Assembly (NCBI GenBank): GCA_946480245.1
Contig: CAMLIZ010000136.1
Coordinates: 1 to 12,556 of the forward strand
Source: an uncultured Pseudomonadota bacterium
Lineage (GTDB): Bacteria > Pseudomonadota > Gammaproteobacteria > Burkholderiales > Burkholderiaceae
Direction of reading: 5' to 3'
DNA length: 12,556 nt
Every line of letters starts with the position of its first letter. Position 1 is the stretch's first letter. The translations under genes were made by a program, and so were the position numbers. Below, piece by piece: positions 1 through 6,546 of this stretch. Under the pieces are notes generated by a model that was not told the origin of the DNA, made no database searches, and saw only the letters and a program-made list of their open reading frames with translations.

Positions 1-17
1 AGTGACCTGCTGACGCC

Positions 18-1022
18 ATGAATCAGCAGATCCTCTCCCAAGACGAAGTCGATGCCCTGCTGCAGGGCATCACCGGCGAGAGCCAGAAGCTCGAGCAGGA
101 GGAAGTGGCCGAAGGGGCCATCCGCGACTACGACCTGGCCAGCCAGGAGCGCATCGTCCGTGGGCGCATGCCCACGATGGAGATCATCAACGAGCGCTTC
201 GCGCGCAACGTGCGCATCGGGCTGTTCAACTTCATCCGCAAGAGCCCGGAAGTCTCGATCGGCGGCATCAAGGTGCAGAAGTACAGCGCCTTCCTGCGCG
301 AGATCGTGGTGCCCACCAACTTCAACATCGTCAGCGTGCGGCCGCTGCGCGGCTCCGGGCTGATCGTGTGCGACCCGAACCTGGTGTTCGCGGTGATCGA
401 CGCGCTGTTCGGCGGCGCCGGCAAGTTCCACACGCGCATCGAGGGCCGCGACTTCTCGCCCACCGAGCAGCGCGTGATCCTGCGCCTGGTGGAAGTGATC
501 ATCAACGAGTACCGCAAGGCTTGGCACGGCATCTATCCCCTGGAGCTGGAATACCAGCGCTCGGAGATGCAGCCGCAGTTCGCCAACATCGCCACGCCGA
601 GCGAGATCATCGTGGCCACCTCGTTCACGCTGGAGATCGGCGACACCTCCGGCTCGGTGCACTTCTGCATCCCCTACAGCACGCTGGAGCCGATCCGCGA
701 CGTGCTGTATTCCACCGTGCAGGGCGACTCCTCCGAACCCGACCGGCGCTGGGTGAACCTGCTGAAGACGCAGATCCAGTCCGCCGAGGTGGAGCTGGTG
801 GCCGAGCTGGGCCACGCGCCGGCCACGGTGGAGCAACTGCTGTCGTTCAAGCCGGGCGACTTCATCGAGCTCGACCTCGAGCAAGTGATCCAGGCCAAGG
901 TGGACGGCGTACCGGTGTTCGACTGCTACTACGGCACATCCGATGGCAAGTACGCCATCAAGATCGATCGACTGCTGACCAGCTCCAACGCCGGCTGGCT
1001 GGGAGAAACGAATGGCAACTGA
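18..1022 (+). CDS. fliM: Flagellar motor switch protein FliM
   Basis: FliM is the cytoplasmic C-ring protein that binds phosphorylated CheY and passes the signal to FliG and FliN to switch flagellar rotation. The 334-aa product has the usual family length. Residues 5-18 (ILSQDEVDALLQGI) are the conserved N-terminal CheY-P-binding peptide. The middle domain (about 40-230) carries the GGAG motif at 132-135, which is the FliG-contact motif of the family. Residues about 250-322 form the C-terminal SpoA domain shared with FliN. The ATG start gives the peptide its canonical position. Only 17 bases precede it, so its ribosome site cannot be judged well. The end overlaps fliN by 11 nt, implying translational coupling within one operon. 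All motifs are intact, so identity is very secure. Confidence 0.98.
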   Translation: MNQQILSQDEVDALLQGITGESQKLEQEEVAEGAIRDYDLASQERIVRGRMPTMEIINERFARNVRIGLFNFIRKSPEVSIGGIKVQKYSAFLREIVVPTNFNIVSVRPLRGSGLIVCDPNLVFAVIDALFGGAGKFHTRIEGRDFSPTEQRVILRLVEVIINEYRKAWHGIYPLELEYQRSEMQPQFANIATPSEIIVATSFTLEIGDTSGSVHFCIPYSTLEPIRDVLYSTVQGDSSEPDRRWVNLLKTQIQSAEVELVAELGHAPATVEQLLSFKPGDFIELDLEQVIQAKVDGVPVFDCYYGTSDGKYAIKIDRLLTSSNAGWLGETNGN

Positions 1023-1458
1023 CAACTCCGCACCGATGTCCGAAGAGGACCGCATGGCCGCCGAATGGGCCGCCGCGCTGGCCGAGACCAAGCCCGGCAG
1101 CGAGGTGGCCTCCGAGGTCACCGGCGCGGCCGACCAGGTGGCGCCGGCGGCCTTCACCAACTTCGCGGCGGCGGCCGCGTCCGGTGCGGCCGGCAACGAC
1201 ATCAACATGATCCTCGACATCCCGGTGCAGCTCACCGTGGAGCTGGGCCGCACGAGGATCCCGATCAAGCACATCCTGCAACTCGCGCAAGGCTCGGTGG
1301 TGGAGCTCGACGCGCTGGCCGGCGAGCCGATGGACGTGCTGGTCAACGGCTACCTGATCGCGCAAGGCGAGGTGGTGGTGGTGAACGACAAGTTCGGCAT
1401 CCGCCTCACCGACATCGTGACGCCGAGCGAGCGCATGCGCCGGCTGTCCAGGACCTGA
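1012..1458 (+). CDS. fliN: Flagellar motor switch protein FliN
   Basis: FliN forms the lower part of the C-ring with FliM, takes part in CheY-dependent switching and helps dock the export ATPase complex. The 148-aa product has an Ala-rich, poorly conserved N-terminal part (about 1-60). The SpoA domain follows (about 65-143), with the hallmark run from [13 protein letters not shown] through [17 protein letters not shown]. The start at 1012 lies inside the end of fliM and is preceded by GGGAGAA about 4-5 nt upstream. An alternative ATG nine codons in has no better site. The gene is co-directional and coupled with fliM and fliO. Length and domain are normal for FliN. Confidence 0.97.
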   Translation: MATDNSAPMSEEDRMAAEWAAALAETKPGSEVASEVTGAADQVAPAAFTNFAAAAASGAAGNDINMILDIPVQLTVELGRTRIPIKHILQLAQGSVVELDALAGEPMDVLVNGYLIAQGEVVVVNDKFGIRLTDIVTPSERMRRLSRT

Positions 1459-1463
1459 ACCGC

Positions 1464-1811
1464 ATGAACTCCGGACTCTCCTCGCTGCTGTGGTTCGTGG
1501 CGATCGTCGTGATGATCCCGGTGGCGCTGTGGCTGCTCAAGCGCACGCCGATGGGCGGCGCCGGCGGCCAGGGCCTGATGCGCACGGTGGCCGTGCTGCC
1601 GCTGAGCGCCAACCAGCGCCTGGTCACCGTGGAGGTGGGCTCGGGCGACGAGCGCCGTTGGCTGGTGCTGGGCGTCACCGGCCAGCAGATCAGCACCTTG
1701 CACACGATGGCACCGCAGGCCGAAGCGCCGGCGCCCGCCGCGCCCGGCTTTGCCGACACGCCGTTCGGCCAGGTGCTGGCCCGGTTCAAGCGCGACGGAG
1801 GCGGCCAGTGA
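1464..1811 (+). CDS. fliO: Flagellar biosynthesis protein FliO
   Basis: FliO is a small inner-membrane protein that helps assemble the FliP ring during construction of the flagellar export gate. From the ATG at 1464 the product is 115 aa. It has one N-terminal membrane segment (about residues 5-24, [18 protein letters not shown]), then a basic stretch (KRT) and a small cytoplasmic domain containing [20 protein letters not shown], typical of FliO. The C-terminus is Ala/Pro-rich. The same frame stays open far upstream inside fliN, but that part is out-of-frame coding; only the ATG 5 nt after the fliN stop places the membrane segment at the N-terminus. The stop overlaps the fliP GTG by 4 nt. FliO is poorly conserved as a family, so the call rests on both sequence pattern and position between fliN and fliP. 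Confidence 0.93.
   Translation: MNSGLSSLLWFVAIVVMIPVALWLLKRTPMGGAGGQGLMRTVAVLPLSANQRLVTVEVGSGDERRWLVLGVTGQQISTLHTMAPQAEAPAPAAPGFADTPFGQVLARFKRDGGGQ
1797..1801 (+). promoter_or_regulatory. Ribosome binding site that fixes the fliP GTG start
   Basis: GGAGG lies 6 nt before the GTG at 1808, in the last codons of fliO. It supports a GTG start that overlaps the fliO stop (GTGA) and places a classic signal peptide at the FliP N-terminus. Confidence 0.75.
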
Positions 1812-2572
1812 GCTCGGCTCGCATCGCAGGCCGCGTTGCGCTGCTCGGCAGCTTGCTGCTGGCCGGCACCGCTGCCTGGGCGCAGCAGGCGCCGGGCGGC
1901 GCCAGCCTGCCGCTGGTGGTGGCGCAGAACGCGGGCGGCACCAGCTACTCGGTGCCCATCCAGACGCTGCTGTTCTTCACCGCGCTGAGCTTCCTGCCCG
2001 CGGTGCTGCTGCTGATGACGGGCTTCACCCGCATCGTCATCGTGCTCTCGCTGCTGCGCCAGGCCCTGGGCACGCAGTCCGCGCCGCCCAACCAGGTGAT
2101 CATCGGCCTCTCGCTGTTCCTCACCCTGTTCGTCATGGGCCCGACGCTGGACAAGGTCTACAACGAGGCCTACCAGCCCTACACCAGCAACCAGATCCCG
2201 TTCGACCAGGCGCTGGACCGCGCGCAGGGCCCGATGCGCGAGTTCATGCTCAAGCAGACCCGCCAGAGCGACTTCGAACTCTTCGCCCGCCTGGCCAAGC
2301 TGCCCGAAGACGTGAAGGCCGAGACCGCGCCCTTCCGCGTCATCGTGCCGGCCTTCGTCACCAGCGAACTCAAGACCGCGTTCCAGATCGGCTTCATGAT
2401 CTTCATCCCCTTCCTGGTGATCGACATGGTGGTCGCCAGCGTGCTGATGTCGCTGGGGATGATGATGCTCTCGCCGGTGCTGGTCGCCCTGCCCTTCAAG
2501 CTGATGCTGTTCGTGCTGGCCGACGGCTGGAACCTGCTGCTCGGTTCGCTGGCCGCGTCGTTCGCCACCTGA
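1808..2572 (+). CDS. fliP: Flagellar type III export gate protein FliP
   Basis: FliP is a polytopic inner-membrane protein; five copies with FliQ and FliR form the export-gate core through which flagellar proteins are secreted. From the GTG at 1808 the product is 254 aa, the usual length. Residues 1-25 look like a cleavable signal peptide ending in AWA, which is characteristic of FliP among export-gate proteins. Membrane segments lie near 52-72, 96-112, 190-212 and 222-246. Both family signatures are present: [17 protein letters not shown] at about 72-88 and the [21 protein letters not shown] block at about 181-201. MMM at 218-220 matches the methionine-rich loop known to gate the pore. The frame is open further upstream, but earlier starts lack a signal peptide and run through fliO. 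Confidence 0.97.
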   Translation: MSSARIAGRVALLGSLLLAGTAAWAQQAPGGASLPLVVAQNAGGTSYSVPIQTLLFFTALSFLPAVLLLMTGFTRIVIVLSLLRQALGTQSAPPNQVIIGLSLFLTLFVMGPTLDKVYNEAYQPYTSNQIPFDQALDRAQGPMREFMLKQTRQSDFELFARLAKLPEDVKAETAPFRVIVPAFVTSELKTAFQIGFMIFIPFLVIDMVVASVLMSLGMMMLSPVLVALPFKLMLFVLADGWNLLLGSLAASFAT

Positions 2573-2585
2573 GGTCGCTGCAAAG

Positions 2586-2855
2586 ATGGATCCCCAACTC
2601 GTCTTCACGTTCGGCCAGCAGGGCCTGTACACCTTGCTGATCGTGGCCGCGCCGGTGCTGCTGGTGGTGCTGGTCGTTGGCCTGCTGGTGAGCATCTTCC
2701 AGGCCGCCACGCAGATCAACGAATCCACCCTGAGCTTCGTGCCGAAGATCGTGGCCGCGATGGCGGTGCTGGCCATCGCCGGCCCGTGGATGGTGACCAC
2801 GCTGGTGGAGTACCTGCAGCGCACGCTGCAGGCGATTCCTACCGTGGTGGGCTAG
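2586..2855 (+). CDS. fliQ: Flagellar type III export gate protein FliQ
   Basis: FliQ is a small membrane hairpin that packs around the FliP/FliR core of the flagellar export gate. The 89-aa product has the expected size and two hydrophobic segments (about 14-38 and 52-76). They are joined by the conserved loop QAATQINESTLSFVPK. The ATG is 13 nt after the fliP stop, with a GAGG about 11 nt upstream and an AAAG nearer, so the ribosome site is only moderate. The gene sits in the invariant fliP-fliQ-fliR order. Confidence 0.97.
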   Translation: MDPQLVFTFGQQGLYTLLIVAAPVLLVVLVVGLLVSIFQAATQINESTLSFVPKIVAAMAVLAIAGPWMVTTLVEYLQRTLQAIPTVVG

Positions 2856-2865
2856 CCGGCGCTTC

Positions 2866-3627
2866 GTGATCACCTTCTCCGAAGCGCAGCTGCTGCAGTG
2901 GGTGACGCCGCTGCTGTGGCCGTTCCTGCGCGTGCTGGCGCTGTTCTCGGCCATGCCGGTGTTCAACCAGCGCTCGATGCCGACGCGGCTGCGCGTGGCG
3001 CTGGCCTTCCTGATCGCGCTGTGCTCGCAGGTGTCGCTGCCGCCGATGCCGATCGTCGCGCTCGACTCGCCCGCCGCGATCCTGCTGGTGGTGCAGCAGG
3101 TGCTGATCGGCGTGGCGCTCGGCTTCGCGGTGCGCGTGGTGTTTGCCGCGGTGGAGTTCGCCGGCGAGCTGGTGGGCCTGCAGATGGGCCTGAACTTCGC
3201 CGCCTTCTTCGACCCGATGACGGCCAGCAGCGGCAACGCCGCGGGCCGCTTCTTCAGCACGATGGTGGCGTGGCTGTTCATCGTGATCAACGGCCACCTC
3301 ACGGTGATCGCCGCGGTGATCCAGAGCTTTCAGGCGTTTCCGGTCGGGCCGGAGCCGTTCGCGTTCCTGCATGCGGCGCAGCCGCAGCTGTGGGGCGCGG
3401 AGCTGTTTCGCCTGGGCACCTGGATCGCGCTGCCGATGCTGGCCATGCTGCTGTTCGTCAACCTGGTGCTGGGCGTGATCGCGCGCGTGGCGCCGCAGAT
3501 GAACGTGTTCGCGATCGGCTTCCCGATCACGCTGGGCGTGGGCCTGCTGGGCATGCTGCTCACGCTGCCGATGATGCAGGTGCCGTTCACGATGGCGCTG
3601 GAGCGGATGCTGTCGGCGTTCCAGTGA
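2866..3627 (+). CDS. fliR: Flagellar type III export gate protein FliR
   Basis: FliR contributes a single subunit to the FliP5-FliQ4-FliR1 export-gate core in the inner membrane. The 253-aa product is close to the typical 255-265 aa. It starts with ITFSEAQLLQWV, then alternates hydrophobic segments (about 12-32, 40-58, 66-95, 127-150, 175-205, 212-240). The family-typical ELVGLQMGLNFAAFFDP stretch and the MNVFAIGFPITLGVGL block near the C-terminus are both present. The start is GTG, 10 nt after the fliQ stop; no in-frame ATG near the expected N-terminus exists and no strong Shine-Dalgarno is seen, so coupling to fliQ translation is likely. The stop lies 2 nt from the stop of a convergent gene. 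flhB, often found next, is absent here. Confidence 0.96.
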   Translation: MITFSEAQLLQWVTPLLWPFLRVLALFSAMPVFNQRSMPTRLRVALAFLIALCSQVSLPPMPIVALDSPAAILLVVQQVLIGVALGFAVRVVFAAVEFAGELVGLQMGLNFAAFFDPMTASSGNAAGRFFSTMVAWLFIVINGHLTVIAAVIQSFQAFPVGPEPFAFLHAAQPQLWGAELFRLGTWIALPMLAMLLFVNLVLGVIARVAPQMNVFAIGFPITLGVGLLGMLLTLPMMQVPFTMALERMLSAFQ

Positions 3628-3629
3628 GC

Positions 3630-4265
3630 TCAGCCGCCCACCAGCCCGTGTCGGATCGCGTACACCGTGAGCTCGGAGTTGTTGGCCAGGGCCAGCTTCT
3701 CCAGCACGCGCGCCCGGTACACCGACACCGTCTTCGGTGACAGCATCAGCTCTTCGGCGATGTCCGACAGGCGCTTGCCGGAGGCGATCATCACCAGCGT
3801 CTGCAGCTCGCGGTCCGACAGCTTCTCATGCGCGTTTTCCGTGACCGGGGTGGTGAGGCTTTCCACCAGCATCTGCGCGATCTCGGGCGTCACGTACTTG
3901 CGACCCTGCGCCACGGTACGCACCGCCTGCACCAGCAGCTGCGGGTCGCCGCCCTTGTTGACGTAGCCGTAGGCGCCGGCGCGCAGGGCGCGGATTGCGT
4001 ACTGGTCCTCGGGGTACATGCTGACGATCAGCACCTTCACCGGCGAGCCTTCGTCCTTCAGCACGTGCAGCACGTCCAGGCCGCTGCGGCCGGGCATGTT
4101 GATGTCCAGCACCAGCACGTCGCAGGCGGCGCTGCGCATCAAGGTGCGCAGCTCGCCATAGTCGCCCGCCTCGCCCATCACCTCGATGTCGGGCGCGTCG
4201 GACAAGGTGTCGCGGATGCCGCGCCGGATCAGCGCATGGTCGTCACACAGGATGACTTTGATCAC
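3630..4265 (-). CDS. NarL/FixJ-family response regulator transcription factor
   Basis: This is a two-component DNA-binding response regulator of 211 aa. The receiver domain (about 1-120) has the acidic pair D8/D9, the phospho-acceptor D54 in LVLDINMPGRSG, the switch residue S82 and the invariant K104. A linker leads to a C-terminal LuxR-type helix-turn-helix (about 146-207), with LSDRELQTLVMIASGKRLSDIA and the recognition helix region SPKTVSVYRARVLEKL. The start is GTG at 4265, chosen because GGAGG sits 6 nt upstream and the protein then begins directly with the first receiver strand (IKVILCDDH). It lies 49 nt downstream of the kinase gene on the same strand, so the two likely form one operon and cognate pair. 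It converges with fliR at a 2-nt gap. Its regulon cannot be read from the sequence; motility control is an inference from location. Confidence 0.93.
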   Translation of the reverse strand: MIKVILCDDHALIRRGIRDTLSDAPDIEVMGEAGDYGELRTLMRSAACDVLVLDINMPGRSGLDVLHVLKDEGSPVKVLIVSMYPEDQYAIRALRAGAYGYVNKGGDPQLLVQAVRTVAQGRKYVTPEIAQMLVESLTTPVTENAHEKLSDRELQTLVMIASGKRLSDIAEELMLSPKTVSVYRARVLEKLALANNSELTVYAIRHGLVGG

Positions 4266-4270
4266 GAACG

Positions 4271-4275
4271 CCTCC
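4271..4275 (-). promoter_or_regulatory. Ribosome binding site for the response-regulator GTG start
   Basis: On the minus strand GGAGG occurs 5-6 nt before the GTG at 4265. It decides in favour of this non-ATG start and shows that the regulator is translated from its own site in the 49-nt gap after the kinase gene. Confidence 0.75.
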
Positions 4276-4314
4276 GATACGTCTGAGATACGGCACTGCG
4301 CTTCGGGGGGTGAG

Positions 4315-5463
4315 TCACAAGTCCCCCCAGCGCGACGGATCGTGCTCGTGCGCGCTGTCCTCGAAATCCTCGTCGCTCATCGCGCCGGGGTGCAGCGGCA
4401 CCGACAGGATCAGCGTGGTGCCCACGCCGGGCCGGCTGGACAGCTCCACCCAGCCGCCCACGGTGCCGGCACGCTCGTGCAGCCCGCGGATGCCGAAGCT
4501 GCGCGCCTTGGCCAGGTCGCCCTGCCCCAGGCCGCGGCCGTTGTCGCTGACCTCCAGCGACAGCACCTTGCGCGCCAGCGACAGGTCGATGCTCACGCGC
4601 GTGGCGCCGGCATGCTTGCTCACATTGGTGAGCGCCTCCTGCGCCGTGCGGTAGGCCACCAGCGGCACGCCCACCGGCAGCTGCATCGTCTCGTGGCTGG
4701 TGCGGAACGCGCACAGGATGCCGGTGCGCTTCTCGAAGCGCGCCGCCATCCACTGCAGCGCTGCCACCAGGCCCTGCTCGAGGATGGCCGGGCGCAGGTT
4801 GTGCATGATGCGCTGGCTGGCCTCGATGGCGTGGTTCACGGTCTCCTGCGCGGCGCCCACGCGCTGCCGCAGCTCGGCGTTGTCGGTATGGCGCGCGATC
4901 CAGGCCAGGTCGAACTTGAGGGCCGTGAGCGAGCCGCCCACGTCGTCGTGGATCTCCCGGGCGATGGCGGCGCGTTCCAATTCGATGTTCGTCTGCAGGT
5001 GTTGCGCCAGCTCTGACAGGCGCTGGCGCGACGCCGCGAGGTCACGGTCGGCGGCCACGCGGGCGCGCCGGGTCTCGTTGGCCTCGATGGCGTGCTCCAC
5101 TGCCGGCACGAGGCGTGCCAGGTTGTTCTTCAGCAGGTAGTCGCTGGCGCCGGTGCGCATGGCCTCCACCGCCGTGTCCTCGCCGATCTCGCCCGACACC
5201 AGGATGAACGGCACCAGCTGACCGCTCTCCTTGAGCACCTCCAGCGCCATCAGGCCGGAGAAGCCCGGCAGGTTGAAGTCGGACAGCACCACGTCCCAGG
5301 GCTCGCGCAAGGCGGCCCGGAAGCCGGCCTCGGAATCGACGCGCAGGGTGTGCACCTGCAGGCCGCCGCGGCGCAGGTGTGCCAAGGTCAGCTCGTGGTC
5401 GAGCTCGGAATCCTCGATGTGCAGCACGCGCAGGGCGCGGCCGGAGGCGGCAGGGGCAGGCAT
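4315..5463 (-). CDS. Soluble hybrid sensor kinase: receiver domain plus HisKA_3/HATPase
   Basis: This is probably the histidine kinase that phosphorylates the adjacent NarL-type regulator. From the chosen start it is 382 aa. Order: N-terminal receiver domain (about 9-125; acidic E17/D18 pair, phospho-acceptor D62 in LSDFNLPGFSG, S90, K112); a charged helical linker (about 125-165); a HisKA_3 dimerisation domain with phospho-His H172 in EIHDDVGGSL; and a HATPase domain with N-box N280 (EALTNVSKHAG), G1 box DNGRG at about 307-311 and G2 box FGIRGLHERAG near 323. The last 20 or so residues are strongly acidic. There are no membrane segments or PAS domain, so the input is probably cytoplasmic, perhaps phosphate received through the receiver domain. 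The frame stays open to 5643, but those 60 codons are Cys/Arg-rich and unlike a domain. The ATG at 5463 places the receiver normally, though its ribosome site is poor. Confidence 0.9.
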   Translation of the reverse strand: MPAPAASGRALRVLHIEDSELDHELTLAHLRRGGLQVHTLRVDSEAGFRAALREPWDVVLSDFNLPGFSGLMALEVLKESGQLVPFILVSGEIGEDTAVEAMRTGASDYLLKNNLARLVPAVEHAIEANETRRARVAADRDLAASRQRLSELAQHLQTNIELERAAIAREIHDDVGGSLTALKFDLAWIARHTDNAELRQRVGAAQETVNHAIEASQRIMHNLRPAILEQGLVAALQWMAARFEKRTGILCAFRTSHETMQLPVGVPLVAYRTAQEALTNVSKHAGATRVSIDLSLARKVLSLEVSDNGRGLGQGDLAKARSFGIRGLHERAGTVGGWVELSSRPGVGTTLILSVPLHPGAMSDEDFEDSAHEHDPSRWGDL

Positions 5464-5554
5464 GGCGAAGGCATTTTGCGCGCTGTGGCCACCGCCGCAG
5501 CGGCCACTCGTGCACTGTTCCAGCAAATTGCACTGGGATTCTGCCCGTGATCCC

Positions 5555-5583
5555 CTCAACTCCTGCCACCCCCGTGCCGAAAA
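5555..5583 (+). promoter_or_regulatory. Candidate sigma-28 (FliA) promoter for the CheZ-like/cheY/cheA operon
   Basis: In the 191-bp gap between the divergent kinase gene and the CheZ-like gene, TCAAC at 5556-5560 is followed by GCCGAAAA at 5576-5583. The -10 element matches GCCGATAA at seven of eight positions. TCAA is a common variant of the TAAA -35 element. The spacing is one base longer than the E. coli consensus, so this is tentative. It would start transcription about 60 nt before the ATG at 5655. The rest of the gap shows no clear sigma-70 promoter on either strand. Confidence 0.4.
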
Positions 5584-5654
5584 TCCCGGCCAGCGGCAAC
5601 CGAATGTGCACACCAACTTGCGCCTTCGTGCCCCCGAGAACAAGCGGAGCGACG

Positions 5655-6101
5655 ATGCTGATGAACGATGCGAACGCCTCCAGCCCCGACGGCGGGCTGC
5701 CGCTGGCCGCTGCGGCCGACCTGCAGGATCACCTGCTGATCGCGTCGCACGACCTGGAGCGGTTGCAGACGCTGCTGTCCGACGCCTGCAACGCGCTGAT
5801 CGCCAGCTTTCACGGCGCGAACGAGCAGTTGCAGGGTCTGAAGGAAGCGGCCGAGAGCGGCGCCGCCATGGGCGACCTGCAGGCGCACCTGGTGTCGGCC
5901 ATCACCGCGCTGCAGTTCCAGGACATGGCCTCCCAGCTCATCGCCCACACCTCGCGCCGGCTGCGCAACTGCTGCGACCGGCTGGCCGCCGAAGCCATGG
6001 GCGACGACGAGGAAGGCGCGGCGGTGGTGGAAGAAGCACCGCTGCGGCCCAACCCGGTCACGCAGGACGAGATGGACGCAGGCTCCATCGAACTCTTCTA
6101 A
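5655..6101 (+). CDS. Short CheZ-like protein, probable CheY-P phosphatase
   Basis: This 148-aa, largely helical, soluble protein directly precedes cheY. Residues about 20-62 and 66-115 look like two long helices. Residues 85-95 (ALQFQDMASQL) carry the FQDxxxQ pattern, with D90 and Q94 spaced like the E. coli CheZ active-site D143 and Q147 (FQDLTGQ). After an acidic, Ala/Pro-containing linker the protein ends in QDEMDAGSIELF, resembling the C-terminal CheY-binding peptide of CheZ (QDQVDDLLDSLGF). I infer a compact CheZ-type phosphatase that removes phosphate from CheY-P; classical CheZ is about 210 aa, so this one is much shorter. The start at 5655 follows CGGAG by 5 nt; the frame is open upstream to 5379 but that part is unlike protein. 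The alternative is a non-catalytic CheY-binding or unrelated chemotaxis helper. Confidence 0.8.
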   Translation: MLMNDANASSPDGGLPLAAAADLQDHLLIASHDLERLQTLLSDACNALIASFHGANEQLQGLKEAAESGAAMGDLQAHLVSAITALQFQDMASQLIAHTSRRLRNCCDRLAAEAMGDDEEGAAVVEEAPLRPNPVTQDEMDAGSIELF

Positions 6102-6152
6102 AGATTCAAGCCTCACGCCCGAAAACCCTCCTCAGGAAATCCGGAGAAAGCG

Positions 6153-6515
6153 ATGCACTCAATCCTCGCCGTCGACGACTCGCCGTCCATGCGTCAGATG
6201 GTGGCGTTCACCCTCAAGAACGCCGGTTTCAACGTCGTTGAAGCGGTGGACGGCCAGGACGCGTACGAGAAAGCCGCGGGCCGCGACTTCAACCTCGTGC
6301 TCACCGACCAGAACATGCCGCGCATGGATGGCATCAGCCTGACGCGCAAGCTGCGCGAGAACCCGAAATTCAAGGCCACGCCGATCCTGATCCTCACCAC
6401 CGAGTCGAGCGACCAGATGAAGCAGGCCGGCCGCGCCGCGGGCGCCACCGGCTGGCTGGTCAAGCCCTTCGATCCGGCCAAGCTGATCGAGGTCATCGGC
6501 AAGGTGATCCGCTGA
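6153..6515 (+). CDS. cheY: Chemotaxis response regulator CheY
   Basis: CheY is the diffusible messenger phosphorylated by CheA; CheY-P binds FliM/FliN at the motor. The 120-aa protein is a lone receiver domain. D8/D9 form the acidic pocket, D52 in LTDQNMPRMDG is the phospho-acceptor, T82 the switch threonine and K104 the invariant lysine in WLVKPFDP. No output domain is present. The ATG is preceded by GGAG with 6 nt spacing. The gene lies 51 nt after the CheZ-like gene and 31 nt before cheA, consistent with one transcript. It is a little shorter than E. coli CheY (129 aa) at the N-terminus, normal for this CheY branch next to cheA. Confidence 0.95.
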   Translation: MHSILAVDDSPSMRQMVAFTLKNAGFNVVEAVDGQDAYEKAAGRDFNLVLTDQNMPRMDGISLTRKLRENPKFKATPILILTTESSDQMKQAGRAAGATGWLVKPFDPAKLIEVIGKVIR

Positions 6516-6546
6516 ACCGCACGCCACCGGATACGAGGAGAACGAT

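Noticed and set aside
1..17. Possible end of fliL: the bases allow a Gln codon followed by TGA at 3-5, as in many FliL C-termini, and fliL normally precedes fliM.
   Set aside because: At most two bases of coding sequence are visible, far too little to call a gene.
5485..5507. Inverted repeat GTGGCC-N11-GGCCAC in the divergent gap, a possible operator for the adjacent regulator.
   Set aside because: Six-base G/C arms arise readily by chance at this base composition, and no second copy was found elsewhere to support a binding site.
5464..5643. N-terminal extension of the receiver-kinase reading frame by 60 codons.
   Set aside because: The residues are Cys/Arg/Gly-rich without homology-like pattern, would overlap the candidate promoter of the divergent operon, and the ATG at 5463 places the receiver domain normally.
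6106..6124. TCAAG followed by GCCCGAAAA before cheY, considered as a sigma-28 promoter.
   Set aside because: The spacing is only about 7 nt instead of 14-15, so the two elements cannot form one promoter.
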